Part shown: one piece after another, positions 35,748 through 35,832 of the stretch | How the letters are laid out: each line of letters opens with the position of its first letter | Position numbering within the stretch: position 1 is the stretch's first letter | From: Pseudomonadota bacterium | GTDB lineage: Bacteria > Myxococcota_A > Polyangia > Polyangiales > JAKSBK01 | Reading direction: 5' to 3' | DNA: 35,832 nucleotides | NCBI GenBank assembly: GCA_022361155.1 | Contig: JAKSBK010000151.1 | Coordinates: 1 to 35,832 of the forward strand | The notes under the pieces: generated by a model | The model's database searches: none | What the model saw: only the letters and a program-made list of their open reading frames with translations | What the model was told of the DNA's origin: nothing | Program-made: the position numbers and the translations under genes

Positions 35748-35832
35748 CGGTTGTCGGATGCGACAGTGCGGTTGTCGGATGCGACAGTGCGGTTGTCGGA
35801 TGCGACAGTGCGGTTGTCGGATGCGACAGTGC
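35748..35832. repeat. 21-bp tandem array with palindromic core
   Basis: Four identical 21-bp units (starting 35748, 35769, 35790 and 35811) and the first base of a fifth run off the window. Each contains TGTCGGATGCGACA, a 5-4-5 inverted repeat. The base-pairing can also form the other way, CGACA across seven bases to the next TGTCG. There are no spacers, so this is not CRISPR. The 21-bp spacing equals two helical turns and would put every palindrome on the same DNA face. A REP-like GGGGGTCAG lies just before the array. It may be a protein-binding array or a variable-number repeat. Confidence 0.85.

Noticed and set aside
35748-35832. CRISPR array
   Set aside because: The 21-bp units are directly adjacent with no unique spacers, and no cas gene is seen.

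Overview
The window looks like chromosomal DNA from a GC-rich Gram-negative bacterium of the Myxococcota type, most likely Polyangia-like. The inference rests on gene content: lipoproteins with repeated Cys-Gly motifs, an OmpA protein with thrombospondin-type-3 repeats, TIG/IPT and HEAT repeat proteins, a large hybrid sensor kinase, and an AgmX/PglI-like (TonB-like) C-terminus. No rRNA or tRNA genes, intact transposase, prophage or CRISPR array was seen. Twenty-four protein genes are called; the left edge may hold the last few codons of another gene.

Layout. 0.1-3.0 kb: a lipoprotein with TPR and periplasmic-binding domains, divergent from a ferredoxin-NADP reductase-like flavoprotein. 3.1-10.6 kb: a four-gene, minus-strand signalling operon. 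A membrane HAMP-GAF-histidine kinase with three receiver modules is followed by a CheR methyltransferase and two receiver-histidine kinases; the first three genes are joined by 4-base stop/start overlaps. 10.9-16.0 kb: a minus-strand envelope operon (TPR protein, Cys-rich lipoprotein, HEAT protein, propeller/HEAT lipoprotein), interrupted by a roughly 160-bp element with long terminal inverted repeats. 16.3-19.0 kb: a small HEAT lipoprotein, convergent with an unknown gene that follows asnS. 19.2-21.9 kb: an OmpA protein coupled to a Cys-rich lipoprotein. 21.9-25.7 kb: a guaB-guaA operon that continues by overlaps into two small exported proteins; guaB is preceded by a chain of three 4-codon upstream frames. 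25.8-28.3 kb: divergent TIG-repeat and PASTA-repeat proteins. 28.3-31.9 kb: a 127-bp inverted-repeat element, a sodium:alanine symporter-family protein, and a metalloprotease/HEAT composite. 32.0-35.7 kb: complex I genes nuoA-nuoC-nuoG-nuoI, followed by a 21-bp tandem array that runs off the window.

How it fits together. Housekeeping genes (GMP synthesis, tRNA-Asn charging, respiration) alternate with secreted or membrane-anchored repeat proteins that probably serve the cell envelope. The least ordinary parts are the kinase/CheR operon without a visible CheB or chemoreceptor, the guaB leader, the family of short inverted-repeat elements, the internal MYXO-CTERM-like segment in the protease, the nuo cluster lacking nuoB, nuoD and nuoH, and the phased palindrome array at the right end. 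All functional assignments come from reading motifs by eye; no database search was run.
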